Shown here piece by piece: positions 1 to 9,271 of a stretch of 59,360 bases of DNA. The notes below the pieces were generated by a model, which did no database searches, was not told where the DNA came from, and was given only the letters and a program-made list of their open reading frames with translations. Position numbers and translations under genes: made by a program. Position 1 is the first letter of the stretch. Every line of letters starts with the position of its first letter. The stretch comes from Chitinophagales bacterium (GTDB lineage Bacteria > Bacteroidota > Bacteroidia > Chitinophagales > JADIYW01), in contig JAIBAX010000028.1 in assembly GCA_019694955.1 (NCBI GenBank), positions 1-59,360 on the forward strand, written 5' to 3'.

Positions 1-92
1 TCGTAGATGGCCAAATATTGAATCATATCACAAAAAAAATCATCACCATTAAAGCAGAACCAACATCCAAAATGGCTGATATAATAGCAAAA

Positions 93-965
93 TTAAACGC
101 ACCGCACTAAAAGGGACAAGTCAGGACTTCCCCATAATAATAGTCGGATGGACATAGTCATCCTTTCACTTTTTGGTGTTTCTGATTTTATTAAATCTGT
201 CTGAACAAAGTAATCATTGCCTTCGCATAAGTTGACAAAGAATCTATTATAACTAGCCGTATCGCTGGCACATGGCCCATTGATATCTTTTGGGTAAAGA
301 AGCACCTTGGAATAGTTTCCACACATATCCATTGCGGACAATTTAATTTGATACACGCACTTATCATCAAAGGTGTAAAATCCGCCACACATGTCTCTTC
401 CGAAAATAATTTTGCCACAGTACGGCATTTCGAAGAATGTGGTTTCAGATCTATTGTTCATTTCCTTTACAGAAATTTTTATCAAATATGGATTTGCCTC
501 AACCACAGGCATGTCAAATAAAAAGCTGGTTTCGATACCACACCCATACGATACAAACCGTTTAGCAAGAAATTGTGGTGGTGATGCAAGAAGTGGCGAA
601 ATGGTGTCATTGGTGTTTGAAACAAAATATGGCTTCGATTCAGCGCACACCTTTCCATTCGCATCTTTCAATACCCAGTTATAACGTTTTCCGGGAATGA
701 GTGATTGTTTTGGTTGAATCAAAATTTGTGCATCATTTTCTCCTTGAAACTTTTCCAGCTGTATTGGCACCTCATAATTTCCGGTTCTCAAAACTACTGA
801 GGCAGCGTCCTGTAGACGATAAATATCATAGCCACCAATCAGAAAGACCTGATTTTTTTCTACTATGGAAAGGGAAGGCCAGTAATAAATGCCATGATTA
901 TTGCAATCCGCTCTTGTCTGTAAACAAATTACTATTGTGGATAGTATTAATAGTGTTGTTTTCAT
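93..965 (-). CDS. Secreted protein of unknown function at the end of the Bat operon
   Basis: Not recognised as a named family. The ATG at 965 is chosen because it is followed by a clean signal peptide (MKTTLLILSTIVICLQTRA); an in-frame ATG lies at 971 and a TTG at 977. The mature part is about 270 residues with several cysteines (CNNHG, YGCGIET, DMCGGF, DMCGN) and looks like an all-beta secreted or cell-surface protein. It begins right at the batE stop, so it is probably cotranscribed with the Bat genes. The last about 22 residues (after KSER) are arginine- and leucine-rich and unlike the preceding hydrophilic sequence, so the authentic C terminus may differ through a frameshift or fusion to noncoding DNA. 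Confidence 0.6.
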   Translation of the reverse strand: MKTTLLILSTIVICLQTRADCNNHGIYYWPSLSIVEKNQVFLIGGYDIYRLQDAASVVLRTGNYEVPIQLEKFQGENDAQILIQPKQSLIPGKRYNWVLKDANGKVCAESKPYFVSNTNDTISPLLASPPQFLAKRFVSYGCGIETSFLFDMPVVEANPYLIKISVKEMNNRSETTFFEMPYCGKIIFGRDMCGGFYTFDDKCVYQIKLSAMDMCGNYSKVLLYPKDINGPCASDTASYNRFFVNLCEGNDYFVQTDLIKSETPKSERMTMSIRLLLWGSPDLSLLVRCV

Positions 966-973
966 TAGCATTA

Positions 974-1729
974 TCAAATCTCTCTGATAGCATTGCGCTC
1001 AATCCATCCTTCTTTGTCATTGGGTAGTTTTACCTTCACCCAATTACCCGAAGCGCCGGTGACTTTCACTTTTAATCCCTGATGAATCGTTGAAACGGTT
1101 ACGGCATCTGGCGCAGGTTTTGCTTTCATGGCAATTTTTGGTAAGAATATGACGGCTTGGTTGGTAAGGTTTTCTGTACCATATTGCTTAAAAGACAATA
1201 AGAAAAAAATAATGGTGAGTAAGACCATTGTAGAACCACCAACAAAACTCATTTTCTTCAAGCGTAGGTTTGGCGCATATAAAAACAATACAAACACTGC
1301 TAATGACAACCATAAGCAGACCAACATCGCTATCGCCCAATGATCTGAATGATATCTTGAACCCGCTGCCTGTAGCCATTGTAACACAAAAAAGGTTTGG
1401 GTATCCGCCATTTTATCTTCTTGTTTCGTTCTGGCAATATCTATATTATAGCGAATATTTTTATCGGCGGGATTCAGCTTTAAGGCACGTTCATAATTCA
1501 AAATTGCCGGTGCGAGTTGTGACGTCTTAAAATAGGCGTTGCCAAGATTATAATAGACTTTATCATCCTGAACGCCTTCTGTTACAAGCGATTCATATAT
1601 TTGGATAGCTTGAAGGAATTTTTGTTGTCGATAGGCAGCATTTGCTTCATTAAATCTCGACTGGTAATCTTCTGTATATGCACAGATAGACAAACACGAC
1701 AACAACCCTATCAGCCAAATTTTCCTCAT
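974..1729 (-). CDS. batE: BatE-like TPR and SH3 domain membrane protein
   Basis: A 251-residue protein with a signal-like N terminus (about 1-19), two or more tetratricopeptide repeats (about 22-100, e.g. DDKVYYNLGNAYFK), two hydrophobic segments (about 130-152 and 160-180) and a C-terminal bacterial SH3 domain (about 190-250, ending GWIERNAIREI). This TPR-TM-TM-SH3 order is that of BatE proteins of Bacteroidota. It is thought to scaffold the inner-membrane Bat complex linked to oxygen and oxidative-stress tolerance. The start codon overlaps the batD stop by four bases (ATGA), implying translational coupling. The function is inferred from family and context. Confidence 0.85.
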   Translation of the reverse strand: MRKIWLIGLLSCLSICAYTEDYQSRFNEANAAYRQQKFLQAIQIYESLVTEGVQDDKVYYNLGNAYFKTSQLAPAILNYERALKLNPADKNIRYNIDIARTKQEDKMADTQTFFVLQWLQAAGSRYHSDHWAIAMLVCLWLSLAVFVLFLYAPNLRLKKMSFVGGSTMVLLTIIFFLLSFKQYGTENLTNQAVIFLPKIAMKAKPAPDAVTVSTIHQGLKVKVTGASGNWVKVKLPNDKEGWIERNAIREI

Positions 1730-3516
1730 TGCTTTTCTTTAAAATTTCCTTCGATTTTCTTCATCCATTGGTTGGTACGTTCGTACAGTTCTTTGCGTGT
1801 ATTTTCTTTGCTTTGCGGCGCATATAAAGCATGTTCACAGGTAGTCAAAATATGCATTATCTCAGAAGTATCCGCACTGCTGACACCTTTTTGCAAAAAT
1901 TCTGCTTCCAACGATTCTTTTGTCTTTTCCAGCGTATTGATATTAAACTGTTCAGCAGAAAACAGGCGTATCAACTGAGAAAGGCTTATATAAAACTGCT
2001 CTGCAGATCCTTGGTCGATATTCGTTTGCAAGATTTTCAGTTGTTGTCGAATTGCCTTTTGACTCAACTGCTGCGTTTCGTTTTGCGCCCGATTTCTTTT
2101 TATAAAGAATATGCCTAAAAACATCAAAAAAGGTGCTATTGAAAGCACTATAAAGCCAATACTACCAAAAAATGCTTTCTGTTCAGCATGTATTTCGCCA
2201 TCTTTTATGCCGTAAATCTTTTTCTCTTTAGAAGATTTTGTCGAAGAACTTGTTGTTTGAATGCTTCCTTTAACATCTATGACGATTTCAGGAAGGTGTA
2301 TGGTTGCATATTCCTTTTTCTCCAGATCAAAATAAATGAAGTCTGTTGCAGGAAGTTGTTGCTTCCCTTGAACACGTGGAAGAAGGATATATTGAAACTT
2401 TTTGGTTCCGGCAACGATACCCGAAGCGGTAGAAACATTCTCTTGGATAGTAGGGTCGAAGGACTCAAAGGCTTTTGAAAATGGGGGATTGGCCAAATCA
2501 ACCAACTTAATGTTTCCGGTACCACTTACTGTATATGTTAACGTAATGGGTTCTCCGGCTTTTACCTCGTTATTATCAATTTCTGCCTGAATATTAAACT
2601 TGCCGATTCCGCCAGAAAATCCTTTAGGTGGGGTGGGTAATGGCTTAACAACTATGGGAATCGTATTACTGGTAAGGATAATAGGTCTTTCTTTTCTAAG
2701 TTTAAAATTATCCATACCTACCATGACCTCCACAACTCCATCAACTATTAATGGGTCTATTGTATATTTTCCGGGAATGGAAGCAAACAACGCTGACTTA
2801 GCATATAACAGGGTATTATAATCTACCCCTTGGAATTTTTCTGTGTAGACATAATTGTCATTGGGTCCTTCCAAATCATAACTAAAACATCCTTTGACGG
2901 AAGGATATTTTTGTACGGTCATAGGTGTATATTCGTCTAAGAAATATAACTTATGTTGAAGGGTGATTTGCTCTCCCACATAATATTCTTTTTTATCGGT
3001 TGTTCCGACAATAAAATTTCTGGAACGTATTTTATCATCGATATTTTCGGTTTTCAACGGTTCAGAATATCCTGTTTTGGGAGGGGTGGGTGCCACTGAT
3101 GTTGACGGTGCATTTTGAGGAGTGGAAGTTTTTTGTTCAACAACCTTAATGGTTAGCGCATTGCATTTGGCATCTTTTCCGTTGACACCACAAGTTACAG
3201 GAGGTATCGTAACGACTCCTACAGATTTAGCCTTTAGGGTGTATGTATAAGATTTTGTTGTTTCAATGTATCCGTTCACATAAGAGTAGCTGCTATAAGT
3301 ACTTGGCCCATATACTAATTTTAGGGCAGGATCAATTTTTGGAAACCTAAATTTCGACAAATCACCATTTGTCACTGTATAGGTAATATCTACTTGTTCG
3401 CCGACAACCACTTCTTGGCTGGATGCTGTACAGTAAAATTTTACTGTTTGACTCCGTACCTGAGGTACAGTCATACAAATAAAACAAGTTAACCATATCC
3501 AAAATTTAGTGTTCAT
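1726..3516 (-). CDS. batD: BatD oxygen-tolerance family protein
   Basis: A 596-residue protein with a signal peptide (about 1-22, ending VRSQ), a long beta-rich extracytoplasmic part made of Ig-like modules (about 25-430), a single transmembrane helix near 453-473 followed by basic residues (KRNRAQ), and a cytoplasmic helical tail. The repeated pattern beginning VKFYCTASSQEVVVGEQVDITYTV is the BatD (oxygen tolerance) signature. Full length for the family. It lies three bases downstream of batC and overlaps batE. BatD is proposed to present a periplasmic surface to the VWA proteins BatA and BatB; the molecular activity is unknown. Confidence 0.9.
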   Translation of the reverse strand: MNTKFWIWLTCFICMTVPQVRSQTVKFYCTASSQEVVVGEQVDITYTVTNGDLSKFRFPKIDPALKLVYGPSTYSSYSYVNGYIETTKSYTYTLKAKSVGVVTIPPVTCGVNGKDAKCNALTIKVVEQKTSTPQNAPSTSVAPTPPKTGYSEPLKTENIDDKIRSRNFIVGTTDKKEYYVGEQITLQHKLYFLDEYTPMTVQKYPSVKGCFSYDLEGPNDNYVYTEKFQGVDYNTLLYAKSALFASIPGKYTIDPLIVDGVVEVMVGMDNFKLRKERPIILTSNTIPIVVKPLPTPPKGFSGGIGKFNIQAEIDNNEVKAGEPITLTYTVSGTGNIKLVDLANPPFSKAFESFDPTIQENVSTASGIVAGTKKFQYILLPRVQGKQQLPATDFIYFDLEKKEYATIHLPEIVIDVKGSIQTTSSSTKSSKEKKIYGIKDGEIHAEQKAFFGSIGFIVLSIAPFLMFLGIFFIKRNRAQNETQQLSQKAIRQQLKILQTNIDQGSAEQFYISLSQLIRLFSAEQFNINTLEKTKESLEAEFLQKGVSSADTSEIMHILTTCEHALYAPQSKENTRKELYERTNQWMKKIEGNFKEKQ

Positions 3517-3519
3517 ATC

Positions 3520-4170
3520 CTACCAGTCTTTGCCATCGGGAAGTCCGCCCGGTTGTCCGCTTTTTAGCTTGTCTAATTTTTGTTGTACCGTTTTTTCTTC
3601 GTTCTTTATATTTTTCAACATCCTTTCAATCTGCTCTTTCGTGAGCGGTTGATTAGGTTGTTGCGGTTGGTTTTTCTTATCCTGTTGTTTATTTTCTTTC
3701 GGTTTGGGTTGCGGTTGGTTTTGTTGCTGTTGTTGCATTTCTTGTTGCAGTTTTTTCATCACATACACTAAGTTATACCTCGTTGCCTCGTCTGTCGGGT
3801 TTATTTTTAGCGATTGCATATAAGCACTGGCTGCCTTGTCATATTTTTTTTGATGATAAAAGCTATTGCCTAAATTATGGTAAGCTTTCGCCTGAAGGCG
3901 CTTATCCTTCAACAGTTTTAGGGACTGTTCGAAATCTATTTGCGCTTCTTTATATTTCTTCGATTTATATAATGCTGCACCATGGTTAAAGAATGCCACT
4001 CCCGAGAATGGATTCTTTTGAATGGCGTCATAATATTTTGCGGTTGCTTCTTTATATTTCTTTTTCTTATACAAAGTATTTCCTTTGTCGATTAATCTTT
4101 CAAATTTTCCGGCATAAGAAAAAGGGAAATACACACAAAAACATATGGCAATTACTAACAGTTTTTTCAT
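3520..4170 (-). CDS. batC: BatC-like TPR protein
   Basis: A 216-residue protein with signal peptide (1-20), three tetratricopeptide repeats (about 22-135) and a glutamine-, proline- and lysine-rich segment (about 142-176), followed by a charged helical tail. Position between batB and batD and the TPR content match BatC. It starts four bases inside the end of batB, so translation is probably coupled. TPRs suggest a protein-protein interaction role in the periplasm or at the membrane. The low-complexity Q/P tract is likely a flexible linker. Confidence 0.85.
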   Translation of the reverse strand: MKKLLVIAICFCVYFPFSYAGKFERLIDKGNTLYKKKKYKEATAKYYDAIQKNPFSGVAFFNHGAALYKSKKYKEAQIDFEQSLKLLKDKRLQAKAYHNLGNSFYHQKKYDKAASAYMQSLKINPTDEATRYNLVYVMKKLQQEMQQQQQNQPQPKPKENKQQDKKNQPQQPNQPLTKEQIERMLKNIKNEEKTVQQKLDKLKSGQPGGLPDGKDW

Positions 4171-5204
4171 TTTGCTGAATGTTTAAAAATGTTTAATCTG
4201 CTCCACCGTTCTGATCTCGCCGAAGTTAGGAAAAAATCTACTGCCAATAATAGGAGCGCAAATACCACAAAATAGATATACTGACTATTATAGTTGGCAT
4301 ACAATTTCTCTCCGTACTTTTTCGAACCTCCTTGTTGTATGGCTTTATACAATTGTTTGGCAGAATATTGATCTTCTACACGAAAGAAGTCACCTTTCCC
4401 TATCGTTGCTATTTGTTGGAGATTTCTAGGTTCAAACTTTGAGATAACCGGTTTGCCCGAAGGTTCTGTTTTATAGCCCAACTCAATACCACCATCGCCG
4501 TAGATGGGGATTTTTCCTCCCTCAGTAGTACCAATACCCACCGTAAAAATGCGAATATTATCACTTACAGCCTTTTTCGTACTTTTCTCGGCATTATCAT
4601 CAAATGTTTCTCCATCAGAGATAATCACTAAATTCTTAGGTCCTTTGTCCGCTTTTTCAAAAACAAATGTGGCGGCTTCGATGGCTGCGGAGATGGATGT
4701 TCCCTGCATAGAAATCAATTCCGGCGTTACAGAACTAATAAATATATCCACGGCAGAATAATCTGTGGTAAGCGGCATTTGAACATATGAAGTGCCAGCA
4801 AATACTACCAAGGCAACCCTATCATTTTGCAATTGTTTTGAAAATTCTTTGATAAAAAGTTTTGCTCTTTGCAACCTATCCGGTTTTACATCCTGCGTGT
4901 ACATGCTGTTGGACAAATCTAGCGCAATGCAGATATCGGTTCCTTTTTGTTCCACTTCCTGATCTTCGATACCCATTCTTGGATTTGCCCATGCAATGAT
5001 TAATGAAGATAGTGCAAGCAACTGTAACGCCGTTTTAAGAAAGGGCTTTCTCACAGGTTTCCCAACAAGTAGTTCTTCCATCAGCTTCTGATGACCAAAT
5101 GCGGCCAACTTCTTCTGGTAAGTGCGCTGTTTCCATAAAAACAGCAGTCCTAAGATGATTACACATCCTAATAGCCATAACCGTTCTGGAAACTCAAAGC
5201 TCAT
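4167..5204 (-). CDS. batB: BatB von Willebrand factor A membrane protein
   Basis: A 345-residue membrane-anchored VWA protein. Hydrophobic segments lie at about 9-24 and 56-74, the VWA domain covers about 88-285 with the metal-ion-dependent adhesion motif DLSNS at 96-100, and a C-terminal helix spans about 305-328. Topology and length fit BatB. It overlaps batA by four bases at its start and batC by four at its end, so the three are tightly coupled. VWA MIDAS domains bind a divalent cation and partner proteins; BatA and BatB are paralogues and probably form a complex. The physiological role (stress and oxygen tolerance) is from family knowledge. Confidence 0.92.
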   Translation of the reverse strand: MSFEFPERLWLLGCVIILGLLFLWKQRTYQKKLAAFGHQKLMEELLVGKPVRKPFLKTALQLLALSSLIIAWANPRMGIEDQEVEQKGTDICIALDLSNSMYTQDVKPDRLQRAKLFIKEFSKQLQNDRVALVVFAGTSYVQMPLTTDYSAVDIFISSVTPELISMQGTSISAAIEAATFVFEKADKGPKNLVIISDGETFDDNAEKSTKKAVSDNIRIFTVGIGTTEGGKIPIYGDGGIELGYKTEPSGKPVISKFEPRNLQQIATIGKGDFFRVEDQYSAKQLYKAIQQGGSKKYGEKLYANYNSQYIYFVVFALLLLAVDFFLTSARSERWSRLNIFKHSAK

Positions 5205-6157
5205 ATGGTTGTTCGTAAATATAGGTTTCTAATAAGCAATTCTGATAGCAAGAACAAGATAGACATGCCCACCCATATGAAATAATGATCTTCTTTTTTC
5301 GTGGTGTTCTGCCCTTTTATCTTAGTTTTCTCCAATTGGTCGATTTCTGCATATATCTCGCGCAATTTATTGGCATTATTAGCCCTAAAATACTGCCCAC
5401 CGGTCGCATCTGCGATTTGCTTTAGGAGCGACTCATCAATTTCTTCTATTTCAAAATTTACTTCATTTTTTAAAGAGCCTATTCCGATGGTATATACCCG
5501 TATATTTTTTGCCTTTGCCAACTCCATAGCCGCCAACGGATCCGTAGAACCTGAGTTATTCACCCCATCTGTCATAAGAATAATGACTTTACTCTTTGCC
5601 TTACTTTCTACCAACCTGTTAACGGAGGTAGCCAATCCCATCCCGATAGCTGTACCAATTTCTACTACACCACTCTGTACACTTTCTATCAATGTTTGTA
5701 AAATCCGATGATCGGTGGTAAGCGGACATTGTGTAAAAGACTCCTTAGAAAATACAACCAATCCAATTCTATCATTGGGGCGTCCCATGACAAATTCCTG
5801 CGCTACCTTCTTTGCAACTTCCAAACGATTGGGTCTAAAGTCTTCATACAACATACTGGGAGAAATATCGATAGACAACACGATATCTATTCCTTCGGTA
5901 ATGGTTTTCTTAAAAGCCTCTGATGATTGTGGTCGCGCCGCTGCCACAATGATAAAGGCAAGTGCTAGATATCTTAATCCATTAGCGATTGGCAGTAATA
6001 ATGATTTCGCAGAAAAAAAACTGACGTTGCCAGGAATCTCTGGAACCCTCATTTTCATGTACAATCTTTTCGCATGCTTCGTCCTATAAAAAAATATAAC
6101 CGGAACAAGCAATAACAGCAGCAACACAAACGGATAAGCAAAACCCCAACCAGCCAT
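5201..6157 (-). CDS. batA: BatA von Willebrand factor A membrane protein
   Basis: The ATG at 6157 (MAGWGFAYPF) is taken as start, giving 318 residues; a longer reading frame up to 6262 would run back into the upstream gene and adds no membrane-like sequence. Hydrophobic helices are at about 7-23 and 58-74, the VWA domain with MIDAS motif DISPS at 97-101 follows, and a C-terminal helix is near 292-313. The start sits one base after the upstream stop codon and the end overlaps batB. It is a paralogue of the next gene, consistent with BatA of the MoxR/Bat system that supports aerotolerance and envelope stress resistance. Confidence 0.92.
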   Translation of the reverse strand: MAGWGFAYPFVLLLLLLVPVIFFYRTKHAKRLYMKMRVPEIPGNVSFFSAKSLLLPIANGLRYLALAFIIVAAARPQSSEAFKKTITEGIDIVLSIDISPSMLYEDFRPNRLEVAKKVAQEFVMGRPNDRIGLVVFSKESFTQCPLTTDHRILQTLIESVQSGVVEIGTAIGMGLATSVNRLVESKAKSKVIILMTDGVNNSGSTDPLAAMELAKAKNIRVYTIGIGSLKNEVNFEIEEIDESLLKQIADATGGQYFRANNANKLREIYAEIDQLEKTKIKGQNTTKKEDHYFIWVGMSILFLLSELLIRNLYLRTTI

Positions 6158-6158
6158 A

Positions 6159-7070
6159 TTATCCCATTTTAGTTTTAAACAAGCGATCGGTTTGCTTAAG
6201 CCATTCCTTAGCATCTCTAAGCGTATCGATATGTGCGGAATCGTCAGGAGTTGCTTTAGCAAACTTCACCATATCGCTCAGATGCAACAAGTGATGCAGC
6301 TTTTCTGCCGAAGAAGGATGTGAAAAATCCTTCTCAAAAACCTGTAGAAGTTCTGTCGATGTCATTTCCATCGCTTTTTTATCCAGCGTCTTCATTAAGT
6401 ACGCCCTAATGGAAAGAGAAATCTTTGTATAATACGTCTTTAGGTCTGTATTTTCCCAAGCCTTTTCCTTTTCTAATTTTTCCAGAAATAAAAGTGCTTC
6501 TTCTAATGGTGCAGTAGCTATTGATTTACTCTCCTGCGTAGCCGACGAACCTATCTTTTTCAAATACTTGAAGAAATAATAAAGAAGTCCCATCAGCACG
6601 AAAACACCCACCAACATCCACCATTTAATCCATGGTTGCGAAACTGGAAGTGGGTTTTTGATATTTTTCAATCCTCTTGTGGTGTCAATGGGTACTGAGG
6701 CGACATATAATTTTAATGGCGGTGAATATAAAGTATCAACGATGCCATTTTTCTCCAATGCACAAGGAAAAATCGGTAAAACCACCCAACCTGTATCATA
6801 ACAAGTAATGGTTAATTTTTGTTTGAAAGTGAGCCCATTGGGCTGTATGAAGGTATCCGCTTTTTCGATTAAAATCGTATCAAAAGCGGTATTGCTGAGG
6901 TTATAACTGGGTGCGTGCATTTTTATACCCTTTGGTTGTTCCACTTTTACCACCAAATGTATATAATCCGCAATCAAGTGTTGGGTTGTATCCAACTTGA
7001 TGTCAATAGTCTGCGAATAGCCATAAAAATGGACTATCATCAAACATAATATGACTGGAATTTTTTTCAA
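6159..7070 (-). CDS. Bat-operon membrane protein, DUF4381-like
   Basis: A 303-residue protein with signal peptide (about 1-20), a beta-rich extracytoplasmic part resembling a BatD Ig module (about 22-140), one transmembrane helix (about 151-168, WWMLVGVFVLMGLLYYFF) and a cytoplasmic helical domain with the segment TKISLSIRAYLMKTL. Proteins of this layout occupy the slot between DUF58 and batA in Bacteroidota operons and resemble DUF4381. It overlaps the upstream DUF58 gene by four bases and ends one base before batA. The exact family name is uncertain; operon membership is secure. Confidence 0.75.
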   Translation of the reverse strand: MKKIPVILCLMIVHFYGYSQTIDIKLDTTQHLIADYIHLVVKVEQPKGIKMHAPSYNLSNTAFDTILIEKADTFIQPNGLTFKQKLTITCYDTGWVVLPIFPCALEKNGIVDTLYSPPLKLYVASVPIDTTRGLKNIKNPLPVSQPWIKWWMLVGVFVLMGLLYYFFKYLKKIGSSATQESKSIATAPLEEALLFLEKLEKEKAWENTDLKTYYTKISLSIRAYLMKTLDKKAMEMTSTELLQVFEKDFSHPSSAEKLHHLLHLSDMVKFAKATPDDSAHIDTLRDAKEWLKQTDRLFKTKMG

Positions 7071-7933
7071 TGCTTATTATGAAAAAAGTTTATCAATGGC
7101 TTTACATAATCTTCCTCTGTTTTGATTTGTATTGTTCCCGAGCCCGCTTGAACAAAACTATCTTTAAACTTTGCAGTTCGGTTTCTAAAGTTTTCTGCAT
7201 ATCTTTTTCTAATGTGCGGGTCGCTGGTATCAATCCACTTGGTTTCTTCAGTTTCGCTGTCTTTTATCTGTATTATGCCGATATCTGGAAGTTGGCTATC
7301 CAACTTATCTTCAATCTTTATACCTATAATCTCATGTTTCTTTGAGGCCATTTGCAGTGGCTTTTCGTAGTTCATAGCAATGAAATCAGAAAGTATAAAG
7401 GCGACACATCTTCGTTTAACTACATTGTTGAGGTATTGGATGGCACAGGATAAATCGGTAGCGCCGTGCATGGGTTCTAAATTGAGCAGTTCACGGATAA
7501 TACAGAGAATATGACTTTTGCCTTTAGCCGGCGGTATAAACTTGACAATTCGCTCACCAAACATGATTAGTCCGGTTTTATCATTATTGCTGATGGCAGA
7601 AAATGCCAATACAGCGCAGAGTTCTGTGATAAGATCAGACTTGCTGCGTACAGAACTTCCTAAAAAAGAGGAAGGGCTTACATCCACCAACAACATCACT
7701 GTCAACTCTCTTTCTTCCTCATACGTTTTTACGAATGGATGTTGCAACCTAGCCGTAACGTTCCAATCAATATTTCTGATATCATCCCCATAATGATAAT
7801 CCCTTACTTCACTGAATGACATACCTTTTCCTTTGAAGGCAGTATGGTACTCTCCTGCAAACAGGTGGTTAGACAAGCGCTTCGTCTTAATCTCAATCTT
7901 TCTGACCTTACTTAATAGTTCTTTTTGCTCCAA
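7067..7933 (-). CDS. DUF58 domain protein of the MoxR/Bat system
   Basis: A 288-residue soluble protein. The DUF58 hallmark GDDIRNIDW is at 49-57, followed by AR, and a VWA-like core has a MIDAS-like DVSPS at 84-88. In this family the protein is encoded next to a MoxR AAA ATPase and VWA membrane proteins, and is thought to act with the ATPase in assembling or activating metal-binding protein complexes. The gene lies 28 bases after moxR and overlaps the next gene by four. No signal peptide or membrane helix is visible, so it is probably cytoplasmic. Confidence 0.92.
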   Translation of the reverse strand: MEQKELLSKVRKIEIKTKRLSNHLFAGEYHTAFKGKGMSFSEVRDYHYGDDIRNIDWNVTARLQHPFVKTYEEERELTVMLLVDVSPSSFLGSSVRSKSDLITELCAVLAFSAISNNDKTGLIMFGERIVKFIPPAKGKSHILCIIRELLNLEPMHGATDLSCAIQYLNNVVKRRCVAFILSDFIAMNYEKPLQMASKKHEIIGIKIEDKLDSQLPDIGIIQIKDSETEETKWIDTSDPHIRKRYAENFRNRTAKFKDSFVQAGSGTIQIKTEEDYVKPLINFFHNKH

Positions 7934-7961
7934 AATATAAAAGTATTATGTACCATATGAA

Positions 7962-8954
7962 CTAAGGCACCTCGATTTTGCTAATAATTTGCCCGATAAT
8001 AGCATCCGAATTAAGATTTTCGGCTTCTGCCTCGTAGGTAATACCAATTCTATGTCTTAACACATCATAGCATACGGCTCTCACATCTTCCGGAATAACA
8101 AAGCCGCGATTTCTCATGAATGCATATGCTTTAGATGCCATTGCAAGGCTAATACTGGCTCTCGGAGATGCGCCAAAGCTGATTAAATTCTGAAGTCCAT
8201 TTAGTTTAAACTTCTCCGGCTGCCGCGAAGCGAATACGATATCTAGGATGTATTTTTCTATTTTTTCGTCCATATAAATGCGCTTCACCAATTTTCTGGC
8301 CGATAAGATAGACGATGCTTCTACAACAGCATTTATTTTTGGGGATTCATCCAAGAGGTTCTGTCTGATAATTTGTCTTTCTTCCTCATACTCCGGGTAA
8401 GAAATTTTTACTTTCAACATAAACCTATCTACCTGCGCTTCCGGTAGCGGATAAGTACCTTCCTGTTCGATGGGGTTTTGCGTTGCCATCACCATAAAAG
8501 GTTCTTGCAAAGGATAGGTGGTATCACCGATTGTAATCATTCTTTCCTGCATGGCTTGCAATAAAGCACTTTGTACTTTTGCCGGTGCGCGATTTATTTC
8601 ATCTGCCAGCAAGAAATTTGCAAACACTGGTCCTTTGCGCACTTCAAAGCTACCTTTAGCCTGATTATAAATCATGGTACCTACAATATCGGCAGGAAGC
8701 AAATCAGGTGTAAACTGTATTCTACTGAATTTTACGGAGATAGCATCCGCCAATGATTTGATAGCCAGCGTCTTCGCCAAACCGGGAAGTCCCTCCAACA
8801 AGATATGTCCTTGACATAAGAGCGCTATCATCAATCGTTCTGTCATATACTTCTGACCGATAATAGACTTTCCAATTTCTTGCTGAATGAGTCCCAAAAA
8901 GGCACTTTTCTCGCGAATTTCTTCATTCAACTGCCCGATGTCGATATTTTCCAT
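7962..8954 (-). CDS. MoxR family AAA+ ATPase
   Basis: A 330-residue AAA+ ATPase with Walker A GLPGLAKT at 55-62, Walker B LLADE at 115-119, a downstream sensor 1 region (MATQNPIEQEGTYPLPEAQ) and a C-terminal lid (SFGASPRASISLA). These are MoxR hallmarks; MoxR ATPases act as chaperones for VWA-domain partners, here encoded by the following genes. It is the first gene of the long minus-strand operon, with a TAnnTTTG box 18-26 bases upstream of its start. Called moxR-type rather than given a symbol because several MoxR subfamilies exist. Confidence 0.95.
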   Translation of the reverse strand: MENIDIGQLNEEIREKSAFLGLIQQEIGKSIIGQKYMTERLMIALLCQGHILLEGLPGLAKTLAIKSLADAISVKFSRIQFTPDLLPADIVGTMIYNQAKGSFEVRKGPVFANFLLADEINRAPAKVQSALLQAMQERMITIGDTTYPLQEPFMVMATQNPIEQEGTYPLPEAQVDRFMLKVKISYPEYEEERQIIRQNLLDESPKINAVVEASSILSARKLVKRIYMDEKIEKYILDIVFASRQPEKFKLNGLQNLISFGASPRASISLAMASKAYAFMRNRGFVIPEDVRAVCYDVLRHRIGITYEAEAENLNSDAIIGQIISKIEVP

Positions 8955-9271
8955 ATTGTGTCTTTAGACGGGCAAAAATACGATTACAAAAGAGCAGTTC
9001 TTAATTAATGGCGTTAAATTTTGTTAGGAGGTGAGAATTGTGTAAGCACAAAGGTAAATTAGTTGATTGATACAATCCATAATTCCAAGTTCTCATGTCG
9101 ACCTTCTGGTTCTGAGTGCCTACTTTGTGAAACTTTATGTTACAACAATCCTTTATTAAATATCCACAACATTGTTTCACCAACTTAAACCAAGATGCCA
9201 TCAACACTTTTTTTACAAATATTTCTTCATTTTTCTATATTTTGGTAACTTCGACCCTTTAAATAGCAACC
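8955..9271. other. Divergent intergenic region with decayed repeat-like sequence
   Basis: This 317-base gap separates the minus-strand moxR operon from the plus-strand acyl-CoA synthetases, so it must carry promoters for both. The moxR side has the -7 box described separately; the other side has only a near match (TATATTTTG at about 9235-9243). Between 9090 and 9150, on the minus strand, lies sequence similar to part of the gene-free stretch at 15390-15610 (see findings). A 68-codon open frame here has no coding character that I can support. Confidence 0.5.
8973..8980 (-). promoter_or_regulatory. Candidate -7 element for the moxR-bat operon
   Basis: On the minus strand this reads TATTTTTG, an exact match to the Bacteroidota -7 consensus TAnnTTTG, placed so that transcription would start about 10 bases before the moxR ATG. 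No convincing -33 TTTG is seen at the expected distance, so the call rests on one half of the promoter. Confidence 0.4.

Noticed and set aside
5201..6262. Longer BatA reading frame starting at 6262
   Set aside because: It would overlap the upstream gene by about 100 bases and add no membrane or family sequence; ATG at 6157 gives the typical N-terminal helix.
9001..9207. 68-codon minus-strand open frame
   Set aside because: Lies in the divergent promoter region, contains the decayed repeat-like sequence, and shows no family motif or plausible start context.
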